From: Myxococcaceae bacterium
GTDB taxonomy: Bacteria; Myxococcota; Myxococcia; Myxococcales; Myxococcaceae
NCBI GenBank assembly: GCA_022842905.1
Contig: JALHOS010000026.1
Location: forward strand, 1-35,860
Direction of reading: 5' to 3'
Length of the DNA: 35,860 bases
Below are positions 22,696 through 30,109 of this stretch, in pieces; position 1 is the stretch's first letter; each line of letters starts with the position of its first letter. A program made the translations under genes and the position numbers. The notes beneath the pieces are model-generated. The model was not told where the DNA came from. It was given only the letters and a program-made list of their open reading frames with translations, and searched no databases.

Positions 22696-24168
22696 GCGCC
22701 GCTGACCAGAAGGCAGGGCCCGGGCCATGCGCTGCACCGCGCGCTCGAGCTCGCCCTCGTCGTACTGCGCGAAGACGAGCCGCAGGCACCGCGGCTCGGA
22801 CCGGTCGAACGTGAAGTGACTGCCTGGCGTCAGCAGCACGCCCTCGGCGGCGCAGCGCTCGCGCCACCGGACCAGCGGGACGTCTGGCGCCACCTGGGCC
22901 CACAGCGCGATGCCCCCCCGCGGCCGCTGCGCCGAGACGGCGTTCGGGAGGTACCGAGTCAGGGCGGCGAGCAACGCGTCGCGGCGCGCGCGCAGGGCCA
23001 GCCGCGTGCGCCGGAGGTGACGATCCAGCTCGCCGTCTTCCATGAACTCGGCCACCGCCGCTTCCATGGGGTGGTCTCCCTGCCGGTCCAGCAGCGCCCG
23101 CAGCGTCACTAAGCGCTCGAGCAGCTCGGGTGGGCCCACGACGAAGCCCAGCCGCAGACCCGGCGCGAGCACCTTGGACAGCGTGCCGACGTAGACGACG
23201 TGGCCCGCGCCCGGAGCGCTCGCCAGCGGGAGCACCGGGCGTCCGTCGTAGTGGTGCTCGTGGTCGAAGTCGTCTTCGAGCAGCACGAAGCCAGCGCGGC
23301 GTGAGAGTGAGAGCAGCTGCGCGCGCCGCGGCGCGGACAAGGTCGCGGTGGTGGGGAACTGATGGTGCGGCGTGACGTACACGGCGCGTACACGCGTGCG
23401 CTGGCACAGGCGCTCCAGCGCGCCGACGTCGAGCCCGTCTTCGTCCACCGGCACCGACGCCAGGCTCGCGCCCGAAAGCTTCAGCGCGTCCCAGGCGGGG
23501 CGGTAGCCGAGCGCTTCGACGGCCACGACGTCTCCGGGGCGAAGCAGCGCGCGCGCACAGAGCGTCAGAGCCATCTGCGCGCCGCGCGTCACGAGGACGT
23601 CGTCTGCTGTCGCGGCGATGGCGCGCCGGTCGGCGACGGAGCGGGCCAGCGCCTGGCGGAGGGCGGGGACGCCGGCTGGGTGTCCATACGCGAAGAGCGC
23701 GCGGCCCTGCCTGCGCGCCACTCCGCGCCAGGCACGCGCGAGCGCTTCGACGGGAAAGAGCCGTGCGTCTGGGCTGCCAGCCGACAGCGCGAAGGTCGAG
23801 CGCGAGGCTGGCTCGAAGCGGCGGAAGTCGGTGAAGAGCGACGGCAGCGGCGGCAGCGCCGAGGGTAGCGTGCGCCGCGAGCTCGAGGCGCTCGGCCGCG
23901 TGGTGGGCAGCCCGTCGGCCACGAAGGTGCCGGAGGCGGGACGACTCACCAACAGCCCCTGCGCGACGAGTTCGTCGAGCGCTTGGACGACGGTGCCGCG
24001 GTTCACGCCGAGCACACGCGCCAAGCTCCGGCTGCCCGGCAGACGCGCCCCTCGCGCGAGTCGGCCGGTGCGCACGTCTTCCACCACCCCGTCCACGAGG
24101 CGCACGAAGAGCGGCCGGTCGTCGCCGGGCGCCAGTCGCGGGGTCCAGGTGTCGCGCACGACGCGCAC
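22684..24168 (-). CDS. MocR-type (GntR-aminotransferase) PLP-dependent regulator
   Basis: The 494-residue protein fuses a GntR-type winged helix (about 15-87: FVRLVDGVVEDVRTGRLARG, LPGSRSLARVLGVNRGTVVQ, GLLVSRPASGTFVADG) to a type I aminotransferase domain (about 125-490). The PLP lysine is K332 in VGTLSKVLAPGLRLG, and the Asp/Tyr region LEDDFDHEHHYDG precedes it. MocR proteins use PLP or an amino acid as effector and often control vitamin B6, GABA or amino-acid genes. A pyridoxamine-phosphate-oxidase-like/GNAT gene at 25925 is a likely target because half-sites lie before it. The GTG at 24168 is used; GTG 24159 (RDTW) is also possible. The metalloprotease gene is divergent. Confidence 0.93.
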   Translation of the reverse strand: MRVVRDTWTPRLAPGDDRPLFVRLVDGVVEDVRTGRLARGARLPGSRSLARVLGVNRGTVVQALDELVAQGLLVSRPASGTFVADGLPTTRPSASSSRRTLPSALPPLPSLFTDFRRFEPASRSTFALSAGSPDARLFPVEALARAWRGVARRQGRALFAYGHPAGVPALRQALARSVADRRAIAATADDVLVTRGAQMALTLCARALLRPGDVVAVEALGYRPAWDALKLSGASLASVPVDEDGLDVGALERLCQRTRVRAVYVTPHHQFPTTATLSAPRRAQLLSLSRRAGFVLLEDDFDHEHHYDGRPVLPLASAPGAGHVVYVGTLSKVLAPGLRLGFVVGPPELLERLVTLRALLDRQGDHPMEAAVAEFMEDGELDRHLRRTRLALRARRDALLAALTRYLPNAVSAQRPRGGIALWAQVAPDVPLVRWRERCAAEGVLLTPGSHFTFDRSEPRCLRLVFAQYDEGELERAVQRMARALPSGQRRSAR

Positions 24169-24249
24169 CTTGGCCGACTGTTGGCCGAAGTCGAGACGCG
24201 CCCGCGCGAGGGTTTACAAACGCGGCGCTTCGTGGGGCTCTCAGACTTC

Positions 24250-24255
24250 GATAAT
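24250..24255 (+). promoter_or_regulatory. Candidate -10 element for the metalloprotease gene
   Basis: GATAAT in an otherwise very GC-rich stretch lies 56 bp before ATG 24311. The -35 region at 16-18 bp spacing (GCTTCG/CTTCGT) is poor, so this is a weak sigma-70 candidate. GTTTACAAAC at about 24212 is a nearby palindrome. Confidence 0.3.
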
Positions 24256-24310
24256 TCGAGCAGGGCGCCGCTTTCGAGCGAACTTCTTGGCCCTTTCTTG
24301 GAGCGGCGCC

Positions 24311-25792
24311 ATGGCGATGCAGCGGCTGGGACGGCCCTCCCTTGGGCTGTCGCGTGGAGGGTTGTCGTCGGGTGCCCGGTCCGCGGCGCCCGCTCCGCCG
24401 GTCGGCGGCCTGCGCGCGGCCCCGGCTCTGGATCAGCGTCAGGCCCAGCGCGGCGCTGCGCGCGACACCTTCGAGGCGGCGCCGCACGCAGGGGGCGTCA
24501 ATTTGAACGGGCGCTCGGCGGCTTCGCTGGCGCCGCGCGATGTGGGCGCCGGCTCCTTGCGCTCGACGCAGGATTCGCTCGGCGGCGCGCCGCTGCTGGC
24601 TCCCGCCGCTCCGACGCTGGCTCGCGCCGCCCCGACGTCGTCCCCCGTCGCATCGACGCTGGCCCCCGCCGCATCAACGCTGGGTCCCGCCGCATCAACG
24701 CTGGGCCCCGCCGCATCGACGCTGGCCCCCGCCGCACCGTTGCTGTCGCCCGCCGCGCTGACGGCGTCTCCTGAGGTGCCCGAGGCGACGCAGACGCCGG
24801 AACAGCTGGCTCAGGCGCTCACCGACGAGCAGAAGCTGCAGCTCGACCAGGCCTTGGCTCCGTTGAACGACCTGCCCCGCGACGAGCAGGCGAAGCGGCT
24901 GGAGGAGCTCGTTGCCAAGCTCAAGGCCACTCACCCGGAGCTCGCGGCGTACCTCGAGGCGCTCTGGCGCAAGGCGGCGCGGGGCGAAGACATCAGCGCG
25001 GACCTCGCGGCGCTCGGTGCGGCGCCACGGACTTCAGGTGCCGCGCCATCCGGGCCGAGCCCGGAGCCGTCGAGCGCGGGCGAGCGGCCGGGGCCCCGTC
25101 GCGCCTCAGGCAGTGACGGACGTGACGGCGGTGGCGGACAAGGGCAGGGGAGTGGCCGGGCCGGGGGTCGAAAGCGCTCGGGCGGCGGCGGCGGCGCGGG
25201 TCGCTCTGGGGGCGCCGGGGGTGGTGAGGACACGGGCGGCGCCGAGGAGGCCGACAACGACGTGCAGGGGGCGAGCGTCTCTGGAGGCCACGCGCACGAC
25301 GCGGGTGACCCGCAGGCCGTGTCCAGCCTCGAAGGTGCGGTGCCGGGCACGGGGCCGACGGAAGGGCTGCAGGTGGATCCGCGCCTCCAGGGCGCGCTCG
25401 AGGCCATCGCCAAAGACCCCGAGGGCGCGAAGCTGCTCGAGGCGGCCAAGGCGGCGGGGCTCACGTCCATCACCGTGAACCCTGGGCTTCCCGAGGGCAC
25501 CGCGGGCGTCGCGCGCTTTCCTGCTGGCGGCGGCAGCTCGTCGATCGAGATCAAAGACCCAAACAGCCCCGCGCTCATTCACACCCTGGTGCACGAGCTG
25601 GGACACGCGGCGACGCCGCACGACGGCAACTCCCTGGCCGAAGAGAAGGCGGTCGACGCCATCGGCGCGCGCGTGCACGAGCGGTTGACCGGGCGGCCGT
25701 CGGGCTTTCAGCTGAACGTCGAGGCGTACCGCGGGCTGCGGCTCGAGAACGACGTGCGCCACAGCCTCCGGCGCATCGGCATCGCCGCGTGA
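24311..25792 (+). CDS. Zincin-type (HExxH) metalloprotease with long low-complexity N-terminus
   Basis: The 493-residue protein has three parts. Residues 1-95 are Gly/Ala/Ser/Arg-rich. Residues 97-152 are eight copies of a 7-residue Ala/Pro repeat (AASTLGP type). A helical segment follows (about 155-215, with EEQAKRLEELVAKL-like heptads), then a Gly-rich stretch (about 260-320). The C-terminal domain (about 350-493) contains HELGH with H428, E429 and H432, followed by SLAEEKAVD, whose E445 fits a gluzincin third zinc ligand. No signal peptide or lipobox is seen. An exported or injected effector with a disordered N-terminus is one reading; a cytoplasmic protease is the other. I do not know the family. 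ATG 24311 was chosen because upstream sequence overlaps the divergent regulator and looks non-coding; ATG 24317 is an alternative. Confidence 0.8.
   Translation: MAMQRLGRPSLGLSRGGLSSGARSAAPAPPVGGLRAAPALDQRQAQRGAARDTFEAAPHAGGVNLNGRSAASLAPRDVGAGSLRSTQDSLGGAPLLAPAAPTLARAAPTSSPVASTLAPAASTLGPAASTLGPAASTLAPAAPLLSPAALTASPEVPEATQTPEQLAQALTDEQKLQLDQALAPLNDLPRDEQAKRLEELVAKLKATHPELAAYLEALWRKAARGEDISADLAALGAAPRTSGAAPSGPSPEPSSAGERPGPRRASGSDGRDGGGGQGQGSGRAGGRKRSGGGGGAGRSGGAGGGEDTGGAEEADNDVQGASVSGGHAHDAGDPQAVSSLEGAVPGTGPTEGLQVDPRLQGALEAIAKDPEGAKLLEAAKAAGLTSITVNPGLPEGTAGVARFPAGGGSSSIEIKDPNSPALIHTLVHELGHAATPHDGNSLAEEKAVDAIGARVHERLTGRPSGFQLNVEAYRGLRLENDVRHSLRRIGIAA
24599..24766 (+). repeat. Eight-unit 21-bp tandem repeat encoding heptapeptides
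   Basis: Eight units of 21 bp (24599-24619, then every 21 bp to 24766) encode APAAPTL, ARAAPTS, SPVASTL, APAASTL, GPAASTL, GPAASTL, APAAPLL and SPAALTA. The middle four are nearly identical in DNA, pointing to recent slippage or unequal exchange. Confidence 0.85.
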
Positions 25793-25857
25793 GGTGTCGG
25801 TCGGGCCGCGCCGACGCGCACCTCCTCCACTCCGCTCTGTGTGGATGACGGCCTCGA

Positions 25858-25914
25858 ACTGGACTGGTCTAGACGTGAATACTGGACCTTTTCGGACGGT
25901 CCAGCGTGGTTCAG
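25858..25914 (+). promoter_or_regulatory. Array of ACTGGAC-type half-sites before the flavoprotein-GNAT gene
   Basis: Five related half-sites lie in 57 bp: ACTGGAC (25858), ACTGGTC (25863), ACTGGACC (25881-25888), and the inverted forms GGTCCAG (25898-25904) and GGTTCAG (25908-25914). The pair at 25882 and 25898 forms a perfect 7-bp inverted repeat around TTTTCGGAC. GTGAATACT at 25876-25883 resembles a -10. The array ends 10 bp before ATG 25925. This is the expected place for a MocR-type operator, and a MocR gene is nearby. Confidence 0.55.
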
Positions 25915-25924
25915 ACCTCGACGC

Positions 25925-26989
25925 ATGCGCCGCGCCGAGTTTGCCCAGTCCTCCGCCCACGCCGTCGAGCTGTTGTCCCACGCAGCCGTGCACCATCTCG
26001 CCGGCGTCACCGAGGCCGGTGAGCCCGTGCTCAAGACGGTGCACGGCGTCGTCGTCGACGGCTGGCTGTGCTTCCACGCCGCGCCCGCGGGCGAGAAGAC
26101 GAGCCTGCTGCGTCGCCCCGTCGTCGTCGGGGTCGAGGAGGTCGTCGCCCAGGTCCCGAGCTACTTCACCGACCCTGAGCGCGCTTGCCCGGCGACCACC
26201 CTGTATCGCGCGGCGCAAACGCACGGCGTGCTCGAGCCCATCGACGAGCCCACGCACAAAGCGCGGGTGCTCCAGGCGCTCATGGAGAAGCTCCAGCCAG
26301 AAGGGGGCCACCGGCCGCTGACCGCGGAGGACCCGCTCTATGCCCCCGCCGTGCGCGGGCTGCTCATCGCGGGCCTGCGCCTCGACCACGTCACCCGAAA
26401 GGACAAGCTCGCGCAGAACAAGCGGCCGGCGGAGGTGCTGCGGCTGGTCGAAGCGCTCTGGCGGCGAGGTGCGCCGGGCGACGCACGAGCGATCGGCTTC
26501 GTGCTCGCGGCGAACGTCCAGACGCCCACGCCGAGCTTCCTGGCGGCGCCGTCGGGCTTCGCGCTGCACCCTCACCCCGGCCACGGCTGGGCCGAGCAGG
26601 TGGTCGAGCTCTTGCGCGGCACGTACTGGAACGACGTCTTCACCGACGACGACGTGCGGCGTGCGCACGAAGGCAGCGCGGCCTGGGTCGGCGCGACGGA
26701 CCGTGAAGGCCGCCTCGTCGCGTCGGCGCGGGCGGTGAGCGACGGCGGGAAGCACGCTTGGGTGTACGACGTCGTGGTGGCTCCTGAGCTGCGTGGGCGC
26801 GGCCTTGGCCGGGCGCTCTGTGGGCTCCTGCTCGACCACCCCGCGGTGCGCCGCTGCCGGAGGGTTTGGCTCGGGACTCGGGACGCGCAGCGGCTGTACG
26901 CGAGCTTCGGCTTCGTGCCTCGCTCCGCGCTGCCGCCGCGCCCGTACGCGACGACGGAGATGGTGCTGCTGCGCGGACCGGTTGGCTGA
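25925..26989 (+). CDS. Pyridoxamine-5'-phosphate-oxidase-like / GNAT acetyltransferase fusion
   Basis: The 354-residue protein joins two domains. Residues about 1-205 are a flavin-binding, PNPOx-like split barrel (AVELLSHAAVHHLAGV, VLKTVHGVVVDGWLCFHAAP, GVEEVVAQVPSYFTD). Residues about 225-354 are a GNAT domain with acetyl-CoA signature RGRGLGRALCGLLL, strand AWVYDVVVAPELRG and the ending RLYASFGFVPRSA. Such two-domain proteins are known in bacteria; FMN or heme binding is likely, but the chemistry is not established. ATG 25925 is preferred to GTG 25841 because the earlier start would put the operator array in the coding sequence. The nearby MocR regulator supports a link to PLP or amine metabolism. 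Confidence 0.88.
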   Translation: MRRAEFAQSSAHAVELLSHAAVHHLAGVTEAGEPVLKTVHGVVVDGWLCFHAAPAGEKTSLLRRPVVVGVEEVVAQVPSYFTDPERACPATTLYRAAQTHGVLEPIDEPTHKARVLQALMEKLQPEGGHRPLTAEDPLYAPAVRGLLIAGLRLDHVTRKDKLAQNKRPAEVLRLVEALWRRGAPGDARAIGFVLAANVQTPTPSFLAAPSGFALHPHPGHGWAEQVVELLRGTYWNDVFTDDDVRRAHEGSAAWVGATDREGRLVASARAVSDGGKHAWVYDVVVAPELRGRGLGRALCGLLLDHPAVRRCRRVWLGTRDAQRLYASFGFVPRSALPPRPYATTEMVLLRGPVG

Positions 26990-27044
26990 GCGGCACCGCT
27001 TCTTTTTCCGTCGGCGCAGCGCAGGGGAGCTACAACACGAAGGC

Positions 27045-27362
27045 ATGTCCACCCGCGAGGCGCAGTTCCTCGAGCTCATCGCCCAGTACCCCGACTCCCC
27101 GATGGGGCACTTCTCGCTGGGGCGCCTCTACGTCGACGAGAAGCGCTTCGCGGACGCGGTCGGCCCGCTCAGCCAGGCCGTCAAGCTGCAGCCTGACTAC
27201 GCGGCGGCGTGGGTGGCGCTGGGCGACGCGCAGGTGGGAGCGGGGAACAAGGACGCGGCCAGAGACGCCTGGCGCCACGCGCTGGCGACGCCGCTGGGCA
27301 AACGGGACTTGAGCCTCCAGGCGGACTTGGACGCGCGGCTCAATGAGCTCGACGAGTTCTGA
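27045..27362 (+). CDS. Small tetratricopeptide-repeat protein
   Basis: The 105-residue protein has about two TPR units: MGHFSLGRLYVDEKRFADAVGPLSQAVKLQPDYAAAW and VALGDAQVGAGNKDAARDAWRHAL, with the usual W/L/G/Y/A/F/A/P positions. It probably acts as a protein-binding adaptor; the partner is unknown. No signal peptide. ATG 27045 is 56 bp after the previous gene. Its last 20 bp overlap the start of the acyltransferase gene, so the two are probably translated together and the TPR protein may serve the membrane enzyme. Confidence 0.88.
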   Translation: MSTREAQFLELIAQYPDSPMGHFSLGRLYVDEKRFADAVGPLSQAVKLQPDYAAAWVALGDAQVGAGNKDAARDAWRHALATPLGKRDLSLQADLDARLNELDEF

Positions 27363-28428
27363 GACCGCCGGCCGCTGGGTCGGCCTGGACACGCTTCGCG
27401 CGGCGCTGCTCCTGCTGGGGCTGCTCTACCACGCGAGCTATGCGTACGTGCCCGACGTGGGGCGCTGGTACTTCGTCGAGGACTCGGCCACGCACGCCGC
27501 CTTCGCGGTGCTCGCCTCGCTGCTTCACGCCTTCCGCATGCCCGCGTTCATGCTGCTCGCCGGCCTCTTCGCGCGGCTGGGCTACGAGCGGCGCGGGGCG
27601 GCGGGCTTTCTGCGGGAGCGCGCGCGGCGGCTGCTCGTCCCCTTCGCGCTGTTCGTGGGGCCGACGGTGCTCGCCGACTGGGGGCTGCGGCGGCTGACGC
27701 GTGGCGCGGGGCTCATGGACGAGCGCTTCGCGTTGCTCGAGGGGCCGGCGCCTCGGCCGCTGCACTTGTGGTTTCTCTTGGCGCTGTTCGGGTTGAGCGC
27801 CGTGGGGACGCTCGCGGCGCCGCTGCTGGCGAGCTCGGTGCTGCGCGGCGTCGCCCGCTGGCTCGCGCGCTGGCCTCAGCCGCTGGTGCTGCTGGCCGTC
27901 GGCACGGGCGCGGCGCTTCAGTGGGTGGGTGAGCCGTTGCCCGCCGGCAGCTTCCTCCCCGAGCCCGCGTCGCTGCTGCACCACGCGCCGTTCTTCCTGT
28001 TGGGCTGGCTGTGGTGGCCCGAGCGCGAGGCGCTGCAGCGCTGGCCGCTGACGCGCACGGCGTGGGTGCCGGCGGGGGTTGGGCTGGGCGCGTGGCTCTT
28101 CAGCCAGCCGCTCCAGTATCAGCCCCAAGGGAGGCTCCTCCAAGGCGCGGTGGCGTGGCTCGTGGCGTTGGGCCTGCTCGCGTGGGCGGCGAGGCACCGT
28201 GGCGGAGTGAAGGCGCCGCGCGCGGTGGCCTTCGTCGTCGACGCCGCGTACTGGGTGTACCTGGTGCACTACCCCGTGGTGCTCGCGCTTCAGCTGGCCT
28301 TGGCGCGGCTCGGGTGGCCCGCGGGGCTCAAGTACGGGCTGGTGGTGGCGGGCGCCGCGGCGCTGAGCTTCGGCACGTGGGTGCCGGTGCGAAGGAGTTT
28401 GCTGGGGGCGTTGCTGGGCGCGAAGTGA
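27343..28428 (+). CDS. Membrane acyltransferase 3 family protein (OpgC-like)
   Basis: The 361-residue protein has about ten transmembrane helices and the acyltransferase-3 pattern. The N-terminal helix GLDTLRAALLLLGLLYHASY contains the conserved His (YHASY). RMPAFMLLAGLFARLGYERRG and RARRLLVPFALF follow, then PLHLWFLLALFGL, and the last helix group AAYWVYLVHYPVVLALQLAL is typical. These enzymes O-acylate periplasmic or surface glycans and lipids (for example succinylation of osmoregulated glucans by OpgC). The acceptor here cannot be told. It overlaps the TPR gene by 20 bp. A large imperfect hairpin follows the stop. Confidence 0.92.
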   Translation: MSSTSSETAGRWVGLDTLRAALLLLGLLYHASYAYVPDVGRWYFVEDSATHAAFAVLASLLHAFRMPAFMLLAGLFARLGYERRGAAGFLRERARRLLVPFALFVGPTVLADWGLRRLTRGAGLMDERFALLEGPAPRPLHLWFLLALFGLSAVGTLAAPLLASSVLRGVARWLARWPQPLVLLAVGTGAALQWVGEPLPAGSFLPEPASLLHHAPFFLLGWLWWPEREALQRWPLTRTAWVPAGVGLGAWLFSQPLQYQPQGRLLQGAVAWLVALGLLAWAARHRGGVKAPRAVAFVVDAAYWVYLVHYPVVLALQLALARLGWPAGLKYGLVVAGAAALSFGTWVPVRRSLLGALLGAK

Positions 28429-28436
28429 CAGGCCAG

Positions 28437-28499
28437 TGCAGTCGGCGGGCTGCGTTGGAGGCGCGGCCCAGCTCCACATCTCCGAGCCGGCGGACTGCA
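28437..28499 (+). terminator. 63-nt imperfect hairpin after the acyltransferase gene
   Basis: Arms 28437-28451 and 28485-28499 pair at 13 of 15 positions (TGCAGTC.GC.GGCT type). An inner TGGAG/CTCCA stem (28456-28460, 28472-28476) closes an 11-nt loop. It begins 8 nt after the stop. No U-tract follows, so a factor-assisted terminator, RNA stabiliser or small repeat element are all possible. Confidence 0.5.
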
Positions 28500-28559
28500 T
28501 GGAAGCGATGACTCAGTGAAGGCCCCAAGCGCATTGTCACGGACGGGTAACGCGGTAGC

Positions 28560-30101
28560 GTGGCCGGCGTGACTTTTCTCGAAGCGCTGCTCGCCGAAGG
28601 CCAGAGCGCGAAGACGTTGTGGCTGCTGGGGCTCGCCGCCGTGGCCGTCCCGCTGGCGAAGACGCTTGGCCACGACAAGCCCCGCGTCCGCGCGCTGACG
28701 TTCTTCGCCGTCATGCACCTGGTCTGCCTGGTGGTGACGGCGGCGCTGGTGGTCATGGGCAGTGAGCACGCCCTGTCCGCGCGGGTGCCGGGCTGGGCCT
28801 TCGGCGCGGTGGCCTTCGTGGGCGCGGTGGCGACGCTGCTCTTCTCGGTGCTGCTGCCCCGCGTGCGGCTGGTGGTGCCCCGCATTCTCCAGGACGTGCT
28901 GGTGGCGCTGTTGTCCGTCATCGCCGCGGTGTCCGTCGCGAGCGCGGCCGGCGCCAACTTGTCCGGCCTCATCGCGACCAGCGCCGTCTTCACCGCGGTG
29001 CTGGGCTTCTCGCTGCAGGACACCATCGGCAACATCGCCGGGGGCCTCGCGCTGCAGGTGGACAACAGCATCGAGGTCGGCGACTGGATTCGGTTGGGCA
29101 CGCAGGCGACGGATCTGAACGGCCGGGTGGTGGACATCGGCTGGCGGCACACCGCCATCGAGACGCGGAACTGGGAGACGGTGCTCGTGCCCAACCGCCA
29201 GCTCATGAACACACCCGTCATGGTGCTCGGCCGACGCAACGGCCAGCCGCAGCTCTGGCGCCGCTGGGTGTGGTTCAACGTGGACTGGCGCTTTCAGCCG
29301 TCCGACGTCATCGACGTGGTGAACAGCGCCATTCGCGGCGCGAAGATTCAGCGCGTGGCCGCCGAGCCGCTGCCGCAGTGCGTGCTGATGGAGCTGGGCG
29401 AGTCCTACGGGCGCTACGCGGTGCGCTACTGGCTGACCGACATCGCCGTCGACGACCCGACGGACTCTGAAGTGCGCACCCGCATCTTCTTCGCGCTCGA
29501 GCGGGCGGGCATGCGGCTGGCGATGCCGGCGCACGCGGTCTTCCTCACCGAGGAGTCAGACCGCCAGGCGGTGAAGACGGCCAAGCAGCTCGCGCGGCGA
29601 CGGGCCCTGCTGCGCGCGGTGGGCCTGTTCGAAGCGCTGTCCGACGCAGAGGTCGACGAGCTGGGCGCTGCGCTCAAGTACGCGCCGTTCACGCGTGGCG
29701 AGGTCATCACCAAACAAGGCGCCGAAGGGCACTGGCTGTACTTGGTGGAAGACGGCAAGGCTTCGGTGCGGGTGTCCGACGGCGAGGTGGAGAAGGAAGT
29801 CGCCGCGGTGGGCGCCAACGAATTCTTCGGGGAGATGTCGCTACTCACCGGCGCGCCGCGGTCGGCCAGCGTGTACGCCGTCACCGACGTCGAGTGCTTT
29901 CGGCTCGAGAAGGCGGCGTTTCAGCGAGTGCTCGAGAAGCGGCCGGAGCTGGCCCAGCACCTGGCCGACGTGCTCAACCAGCGCCGCGCGTCGGTGTTGC
30001 AGGCCAGGGAAGGGCTCGACGCCGAGGCGGCGAAGCTGCGCGCCAAGAGCTCCGACGCGGATCTGGTCGACCGAATCCGCGCCTTCTTCGGGCTGCGGTA
30101 G
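28560..30101 (+). CDS. MscS-type mechanosensitive channel with C-terminal cyclic-nucleotide-binding domain
   Basis: The 513-residue protein has about four transmembrane helices (residues about 15-150) and the MscS pore/beta-domain. Signature segments are GFSLQDTIGNIAGGLALQ (TM3b), VDNSIEVGDWIRLG and IGWRHTAIETRNWETVLVPNRQLMNTPV. The cytosolic alpha/beta domain extends to about 335. Residues about 345-470 are a cNMP-binding domain (GLFEALSDAEVDEL, FTRGEVITKQGAEGHWLYLVEDGKA, FGEMSLLTGAPRSASVYA), with the phosphate-binding cassette GEMSLLTGAPRSA, where R matches the usual cAMP/cGMP arginine. This resembles known cyclic-nucleotide-gated MscS (bCNG) channels, which often lack mechanosensitivity. 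Start GTG 28560; GTG 28569 is possible. Confidence 0.95.
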   Translation: MAGVTFLEALLAEGQSAKTLWLLGLAAVAVPLAKTLGHDKPRVRALTFFAVMHLVCLVVTAALVVMGSEHALSARVPGWAFGAVAFVGAVATLLFSVLLPRVRLVVPRILQDVLVALLSVIAAVSVASAAGANLSGLIATSAVFTAVLGFSLQDTIGNIAGGLALQVDNSIEVGDWIRLGTQATDLNGRVVDIGWRHTAIETRNWETVLVPNRQLMNTPVMVLGRRNGQPQLWRRWVWFNVDWRFQPSDVIDVVNSAIRGAKIQRVAAEPLPQCVLMELGESYGRYAVRYWLTDIAVDDPTDSEVRTRIFFALERAGMRLAMPAHAVFLTEESDRQAVKTAKQLARRRALLRAVGLFEALSDAEVDELGAALKYAPFTRGEVITKQGAEGHWLYLVEDGKASVRVSDGEVEKEVAAVGANEFFGEMSLLTGAPRSASVYAVTDVECFRLEKAAFQRVLEKRPELAQHLADVLNQRRASVLQAREGLDAEAAKLRAKSSDADLVDRIRAFFGLR

Positions 30102-30109
30102 AAGCGCGC

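Noticed and set aside
25841-25924. GTG start for the flavoprotein-GNAT gene at 25841
   Set aside because: It would place the half-site array and -10-like sequence inside the coding region; the added residues look like non-coding sequence.
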